Assembly (NCBI GenBank): GCA_045634345.1
Contig: JAZRAB010000138.1
Location: 1-10,888, forward strand
Length of the DNA: 10,888 nt
DNA from: Flemingiibacterium sp045634345
GTDB taxonomy: Bacteria; Bacillota; Clostridia; Oscillospirales; CAG-272
Direction: 5' to 3'
The notes below the pieces were generated by a model. That model had not been told where the DNA came from. It saw only the letters and a program-made list of their open reading frames with translations, and ran no database searches. The translations under genes were made by a program, and so were the position numbers. Below are positions 6,790-10,888 of this stretch, piece by piece. Each line of letters begins with the position of its first letter. The first letter of the stretch is position 1.

Positions 6790-8070
6790 TCAGCTTATAA
6801 AATCAAACTCAATATCGTAAATATTAACCGTGTCTCCGTCCTCGCATCCCTTTGCGGTGAGTGCGTCGATGACTCCGCTCGATTTGAGAATACGCTGGAA
6901 GAATGCAACCGATTCTCTGTCACCGAAGTTTACGGAATCAATAAGCTGGAGAAGCCATTCGCCCTCAACATAATAAACACCGTTGATGTTGTGTACAATA
7001 ATCTCCCGTTCTCCATCCTCAGATATTTCGTGAAGCGGTGCTTCCTCCGATTCGTAAATGGTCAGCGGTGGCAGATCGGAGAGCATCTCTGCGGTGCGCC
7101 ACATAAGCTCGTCCACTCCCTGCCGTGTTGCGGCGGAGATATAGAAAAGCTCGCATTCAAGCTCATCCTTGATGTATGCTTCAAGCGCGGAGAGATCAAC
7201 CAAATCGGGATCATGCGAATCCACTTTGTTTGCCGCGAATATCTGCGGTCTTGATGCAAGCTCGGACGAATAACGCTCAAGCTCGGAATTTATCTTTTTG
7301 ATATCGTCGATCGGATCTCGCCCCTCGGTGCCGCTTATGTCAACGACGTGAATAAGCAGTCGGCAGCGGTCAACATGGCGAAGGAAGTCGTGACCAAGTC
7401 CCGCTCCCTCTGCGGCACCCTCGATAAGTCCAGGAATATCGGCAAGCACGAAGCCCTTTCCCTCTCCGGTCTTAACCACGCCAAGCTGCGGCTGAAGCGT
7501 CGTAAAATGATAATTGGCAATTTTGGGCTTCGCCGAGCTTACAACCGAAAGAAGCGAAGATTTTCCGACGTTCGGGAATCCGACAAGTCCTACGTCTGCA
7601 AGCATTTTCAGTTCTAGTGTAACGTCCATCTCCTCCCCTTTAAGTCCCGGCTTTGCAAAGCGCGGAATCTGTCGTGTCGGTGTTGCAAAATGGCGGTTAC
7701 CCCATCCGCCGCGTCCGCCCTTCAGGGCGGTATACGGCTCACAGTCAGACATATCCTTGATTATACGCCCCGTTTGGGCATCTCTTATAACTGTTCCGGG
7801 GGGAACAAGGATTACCGTGTCCTCGCCATTCTTTCCGTGGAATTTTTCCGTACCGCCGTCTCCGCCATTTTCGGCTATGAACTTACGCTTGTAGCGAAAA
7901 GCAAGAAGCGTATTTGTCCCCTCGTCGATTTTAAAGATAATATTACCGCCGGTACCGCCGTCTCCGCCGGACGGACCGCCCTCGGCAACGTATTTCTCGC
8001 GGTGAAACGCGACACACCCGTTGCCGCCATTTCCCGCTTTTATGTGTATCGTGACGTTATCTATAAACAT
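6790..8070 (-). CDS. obg: GTPase Obg/CgtA
   Basis: A 426-residue Obg GTPase, a ribosome-associated protein needed for late 50S assembly and linked to the stringent response and growth control. The glycine-rich Obg fold fills residues 1-158 (KAGNGGNGCVAFHREK at 11-26, GGPSGGDGGTGG at 31-42). The G domain has GFPNVGKSS (164-172, G1), TT at 190-191 (G2 region), DIPGLIEGA (211-219, G3), NKVD (281-284, G4) and SA (312-313, G5). The C-terminal OCT domain, about 345-426, holds the VEGEWLLQLIDSVNF segment. The start at 8070 is the family start, with AGGAGG (complement of 8077-8082) 6 bases before it; an open frame to 8142 runs into cdd and is rejected. It is the last gene of the operon, 16 bases after cdd. 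The usual neighbours rplU and rpmA are absent. Confidence 0.98.
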   Translation of the reverse strand: MFIDNVTIHIKAGNGGNGCVAFHREKYVAEGGPSGGDGGTGGNIIFKIDEGTNTLLAFRYKRKFIAENGGDGGTEKFHGKNGEDTVILVPPGTVIRDAQTGRIIKDMSDCEPYTALKGGRGGWGNRHFATPTRQIPRFAKPGLKGEEMDVTLELKMLADVGLVGFPNVGKSSLLSVVSSAKPKIANYHFTTLQPQLGVVKTGEGKGFVLADIPGLIEGAAEGAGLGHDFLRHVDRCRLLIHVVDISGTEGRDPIDDIKKINSELERYSSELASRPQIFAANKVDSHDPDLVDLSALEAYIKDELECELFYISAATRQGVDELMWRTAEMLSDLPPLTIYESEEAPLHEISEDGEREIIVHNINGVYYVEGEWLLQLIDSVNFGDRESVAFFQRILKSSGVIDALTAKGCEDGDTVNIYDIEFDFIS

Positions 8071-8086
8071 TGTTGTCCTCCTGAAA

Positions 8087-8473
8087 TTATAGCTTGAATC
8101 CGAACGGCAGAAGCTGGGCAAGCGTGTATTCGCGCACTTCACCGTCCGCAGATGCGCAGTATATTTCCACGTTACCGAACTCCGATAACGCCTGACGGCA
8201 AATGCCGCACGGTGTTATATCTGCAGATTCACCCACACATGCAACTGCGAGAAATTTACGTTCCCCTGCCGCAAGTGCCGCGCCAAGCGCAACGCGCTCG
8301 GCACATGTGCCTGCGCCAAACGATGCGTTTTCAAAATTGCATCCCGTATATATCTTACCGCCTGACGTTAAAATCGCCGCGCCCACCTTGTATTTTGAAT
8401 ACGGCGCATACGCATTTTCGCGTGCGTTTTTTGCTGCTTCGATCAAAGCATTTTTAATATCGTTTTCCATCAT
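8087..8473 (-). CDS. cdd: Cytidine deaminase
   Basis: A 128-residue homotetrameric-type cytidine deaminase that converts cytidine and deoxycytidine to uridine and deoxyuridine in pyrimidine salvage. The zinc site is visible: C57 and the proton-shuttling Glu59 in TCAERVAL, then C89 and C92 in PCGICRQ. The substrate-binding stretch YAPYSKYKVGAA (22-33) and TGCNFENAS (43-51) are also intact. The length fits the small, single-domain form that uses three cysteines to hold zinc. The first ATG (8473) overlaps the ligA stop as ATGA, the usual arrangement for coupled translation; the next codon is also ATG (8470). A GGTGAG site lies just before it within ligA. Confidence 0.97.
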   Translation of the reverse strand: MMENDIKNALIEAAKNARENAYAPYSKYKVGAAILTSGGKIYTGCNFENASFGAGTCAERVALGAALAAGERKFLAVACVGESADITPCGICRQALSEFGNVEIYCASADGEVREYTLAQLLPFGFKL

Positions 8474-10473
8474 TCACTCACCATTTTTACGAGTGTGTCC
8501 TCGTCGATAACGGCAACTCCAAGTGACTGCGCTTTGGTAAGCTTCGAGCCTGCATCACTTCCGGCAACCACATATGTCGTCTTTTTCGACACAGACGACG
8601 ACACCTTGCCGCCATGCACTTCGATGAGCGCCGCCGCCTCGTCACGTTTCATTGTAGGAAGCGTGCCGGTGAGTACAAATGTCATACCGTCAAGCTTCTC
8701 GCTCTTTTGCTGTGACTCGTAAACGGTTACAATACCGTATTCCTTGAGCGCATCTATTATCTCGCGTGTCTTTGTATGAGAGAAGAAATCAACAACATAC
8801 CGCGCAGTTATCTCACCAACATCCTCAACATCGCAGAGTGATTCCATATCCGCACAAAACAGAGCCTCAATGTCACCGAATTTCGCCGCAAGCACCTGCG
8901 CCGCCTTTGCGCCCACCTGTCGGATGCCAAGCGCATAGATAAGCCTTGCAAGTCCTGCCGATTTCGATGCTTCTATCGCGGCAATAAGATTTTCCGCGCT
9001 CTTTTTGCCCATACGTTCGAGTGGGATAAGCTGTTCTTCACTGAGAGTATAGAGGTCTGCGACAGTTTTAACGAGTCCCTCGGAATGAAGCAGCGCAAGC
9101 AGTGACTTACCTAGTCCGTCAATATCCATGGCGTCCTTGGAGGCGAAATGCTCAAGATTACGAAGAAGCTGCGCCGGGCATGCCGAGTTGGTACAGCGGT
9201 ACGCCGCGCTTCCGGACTGCGTTTCATCGTCTGCATCCGCAACTATGCGCTCGCCGCAAGACGGACAAAATTCGGGCATATCGAAATACCGTTCACTTCC
9301 GTCTCGCTTTTCTTTTACGACAGATACCACCTCGGGTATTATATCTCCGGCTTTTCTGACAATAACCGTGTCCCCAAGCATAATATCGCGCTCGCGGATA
9401 AAATCGAGATTGTGAAGAGTTGCGCGAGATACCGTAGTACCGGCGAGCTGTACCGGCTCGAGCACCGCATTGGGCGTCAGCACGCCGGTTCTGCCCACCT
9501 GTATCACAATATCGTGAAGCTTTGTCGGCTTTTCCTCGGGGGGGTACTTATATGCTACCGCCCACTTCGGCGTGGACGTAGTTTCGCCTATCTCACTGCG
9601 CAGAGCAAGCGAATTAACCTTGATGACAGCGCCGTCTATGCCGTACGGAAGCCCCTCGCGTGCCTCGCCAATACGCTTTATTGCGTCGATGACTTCATCC
9701 GCTGTTTTCACAACTCTGTATTCGGGAAGCACCGTAAACCCGACCGATTTAAGCCAATCAAGACTTTCGCTGTGGGTTGTAAATTCCTTCGTGCCCGTCT
9801 GGTAATTAAAAACGAAAATATCAAGTCCACGCGATGCGGTTATTTTCGAATCAAGCTGACGGAGCGTTCCTGCCGCGGCATTACGAGGATTGGCGAACAG
9901 CGCCTCACCCTCTGCCTCACGGCGTTCATTGAGCTTTTCAAATTTTGCGCGAGACATATAGACCTCGCCGCGCACCTCAACATACGGCTCATCTGTATCT
10001 ATAGTAAGCGGAATTGTCCGTATAGTACGAAGATTTTCTGTGATATCCTCACCGATTTTTCCGCCGCCGCGCGTTCCGCCGCGAATGAATTTGCCGTTTT
10101 CGTATACAAGCGCAACCGACAAGCCGTCTATTTTAGCTTCCACCGTAAACTCGCAGTCAGGATACGCAGATTTTATTCTTTCTACAAAAGCCCTTACCTC
10201 ATCATAATCGAATACATCCGAAAGGCTTCCAAGGGGTATGTTGTGTACAAATTCCGGAAACTCTTTTACGGCTTCGCCGCCGACTCGCTTTGTCGGAGAA
10301 TTTAGATCGGCAAGCTCGGGGTATTGCTCCTCGAGAGTGACAAGCTCGCGGAACATCATATCATAATCATAATCGGAGATCTCGGGCGCATCGAGCACAT
10401 AGTAGAGGCGCGAATGATATTCGAGAAGACGCGCAAGCTCTGCCATGCGGGACGCCGCAACGTTCTGATTCAT
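8470..10473 (-). CDS. ligA: NAD-dependent DNA ligase
   Basis: A 667-residue full-length LigA, which seals nicks in replication and repair using NAD+. Domains in order: Ia domain with YYVLDAPEISDYDYD (24-38), adenylation domain with the AMP-accepting Lys114 in EAKIDG, NPRNAAAGTLRQLD, KWAVAYKYPPEE, OB fold (VGRTGVLTPNAVLEPV), a four-cysteine zinc finger (CPSC ... CTNSACPAQ), helix-hairpin-helix repeats (DIDGLGKSL to VGEITARYVVDFF) and a C-terminal BRCT domain (DGMTFVLTGTL to the end). One oddity: the motif usually read as RGDG is RGGG here (Gly137). The start at 10473 has GGAGGG (complement of 10482-10487) 8 bases upstream; an in-frame Met at 10497 has no such site. It is the first gene of the ligA-cdd-obg operon. 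Confidence 0.98.
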   Translation of the reverse strand: MNQNVAASRMAELARLLEYHSRLYYVLDAPEISDYDYDMMFRELVTLEEQYPELADLNSPTKRVGGEAVKEFPEFVHNIPLGSLSDVFDYDEVRAFVERIKSAYPDCEFTVEAKIDGLSVALVYENGKFIRGGTRGGGKIGEDITENLRTIRTIPLTIDTDEPYVEVRGEVYMSRAKFEKLNERREAEGEALFANPRNAAAGTLRQLDSKITASRGLDIFVFNYQTGTKEFTTHSESLDWLKSVGFTVLPEYRVVKTADEVIDAIKRIGEAREGLPYGIDGAVIKVNSLALRSEIGETTSTPKWAVAYKYPPEEKPTKLHDIVIQVGRTGVLTPNAVLEPVQLAGTTVSRATLHNLDFIRERDIMLGDTVIVRKAGDIIPEVVSVVKEKRDGSERYFDMPEFCPSCGERIVADADDETQSGSAAYRCTNSACPAQLLRNLEHFASKDAMDIDGLGKSLLALLHSEGLVKTVADLYTLSEEQLIPLERMGKKSAENLIAAIEASKSAGLARLIYALGIRQVGAKAAQVLAAKFGDIEALFCADMESLCDVEDVGEITARYVVDFFSHTKTREIIDALKEYGIVTVYESQQKSEKLDGMTFVLTGTLPTMKRDEAAALIEVHGGKVSSSVSKKTTYVVAGSDAGSKLTKAQSLGVAVIDEDTLVKMVSE

Positions 10474-10517
10474 GTTAGATTCCCTCCGTATTAACAAGCA
10501 AAAATGTGATTAAATAC

Positions 10518-10526
10518 ATTATACCA
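10518..10526 (-). promoter_or_regulatory. Extended -10 promoter of the ligA operon
   Basis: Minus-strand TGGTATAAT (complement of 10518-10526) is a consensus -10 with the TGn extension. The -35 region (TTTTAT or similar, 17-18 bases upstream) is weak, as is common for extended -10 promoters. It lies about 45 bases before the ligA start, in the AT-rich divergent intergenic region. Confidence 0.75.
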
Positions 10527-10587
10527 CAAAATTCCGATAAATAAAAGAGTTTTTTTAAATTTTTTCTTCAAATTCACAGAAAAATCA

Positions 10588-10616
10588 TTGACTTTTTCCG
10601 AACAAGTTGGTACAAT
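10588..10616 (+). promoter_or_regulatory. Strong promoter of the dehydrogenase gene
   Basis: Plus-strand TTGACT (10588-10593), 17 bases, then TACAAT (10611-10616), with a TG at 10608-10609 that makes an extended -10. The predicted start is near 10623, leaving a leader of about 60 bases that contains the palindrome AAGATCTT (10628-10635). Confidence 0.85.
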
Positions 10617-10681
10617 ATAAGTTGATAAAGATCTTAATATGATCTTCAATATAAATATAGCTACATGAAAGGAACTCCATC

Positions 10682-10888
10682 ATGAAAACCAAAGCAGTAA
10701 GAATTTACGGTGAAAATGACCTTCGTCTTGAGGAATTTGAGCTTCCCGAGATTGCTGATGACGAAGTGCTGGCGCACATTATATCAGACAGCCTTTGCAT
10801 GTCCTCCCACAAGGCAGCAATGCAGGGCAGCGCACACAAGCGTATCCCCAACGACTGCGATGTAAACCCCATCATCCTCGGTCACGAG
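10682..10888 (+). CDS. Zinc-type alcohol/polyol dehydrogenase (N-terminal part)
   Basis: The first 69 codons of a medium-chain, GroES-fold dehydrogenase that runs off the right edge. The opening MKTKAVRIYGENDLRLEEFE and the ending NPIILGHE are typical of zinc-dependent sorbitol/threonine-type dehydrogenases. Cys39 (SLCMSSHKAAMQG) is in the place of the catalytic zinc Cys, and His68-Glu69 give the GHE motif that supplies the next zinc ligands. The SLCMSS.KAA.QG form, in place of the more common GICGTD, resembles proteins annotated as L-sorbose-1-phosphate reductase or related sugar-phosphate oxidoreductases, but that is recall and not tested. AAAGGA (10668-10673) lies 8 bases before the ATG. 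Confidence 0.85.
   Translation, partial: MKTKAVRIYGENDLRLEEFELPEIADDEVLAHIISDSLCMSSHKAAMQGSAHKRIPNDCDVNPIILGHE

Noticed and set aside
8071..8142. Longer N-terminus for Obg
   Set aside because: The extension is cdd sequence read in another frame; MFIDNV at 8070 is the standard Obg start with AGGAGG ahead.
9148..10305. Long 385-codon plus-strand open frame opposite ligA
   Set aside because: It is the complement of clear ligA coding sequence. It has no ribosome site, is rich in Arg, Cys and Tyr and shows no family motif; codon bias of ligA explains it.

Overview
The window is chromosomal DNA of a low-to-mid GC anaerobic Firmicute, most likely a Clostridia-class, gut-type bacterium. The reasons are the AGGAGG-type ribosome binding sites, sigma-A style promoters, an oxygen-sensitive ferredoxin-linked 2-oxoacid oxidoreductase, a NhaC-type antiporter, and an Obg protein with the Firmicute-type C-terminal OCT domain. 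This taxonomic call is inference from gene content. No rRNA or tRNA gene is present. I see no phage, insertion sequence or CRISPR array.

Layout. (1) 1-292, plus strand: the C-terminal end of an NhaC-family Na+/H+ antiporter and its terminator. (2) 293-1162, plus strand: a small membrane-anchored PDZ-domain protein without a protease domain, with its own leader and terminator. (3) 1165-6691, minus strand: a five-gene operon read from a perfect-consensus promoter at 6663-6691, in the order paaK (copy 2) - iorA - iorB - paaK (copy 1) - tandem-ACT protein. It ends at a hairpin at 1165-1196. (4) 6743-10526, minus strand: a ligA - cdd - obg operon with an extended -10 promoter and a terminator at 6743-6779. 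(5) 10588-10888, plus strand: a strong divergent promoter and the first 69 codons of a zinc-type alcohol/polyol dehydrogenase.

How the genes work together. IorA and IorB form the indolepyruvate:ferredoxin oxidoreductase, which oxidatively decarboxylates aryl-pyruvates (from transaminated Trp, Phe, Tyr) to aryl-acetyl-CoA and reduces ferredoxin. The two PaaK-type AMP-forming ligases interconvert aryl acids and aryl-acetyl-CoA. The tandem-ACT protein is a likely amino-acid-sensing partner. Together the operon looks like an aromatic amino-acid fermentation module (aryl-acetate production, or the reverse assimilation of aryl acids), with two ligases of possibly different substrate range. The ligA-cdd-obg operon is housekeeping: DNA joining, pyrimidine salvage and a ribosome-associated GTPase.

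I found no clearly new system. The points most worth following are the PaaK-IorAB-PaaK-ACT architecture, the protease-less PDZ protein, and a Gly in place of the usual Asp in a conserved LigA motif.
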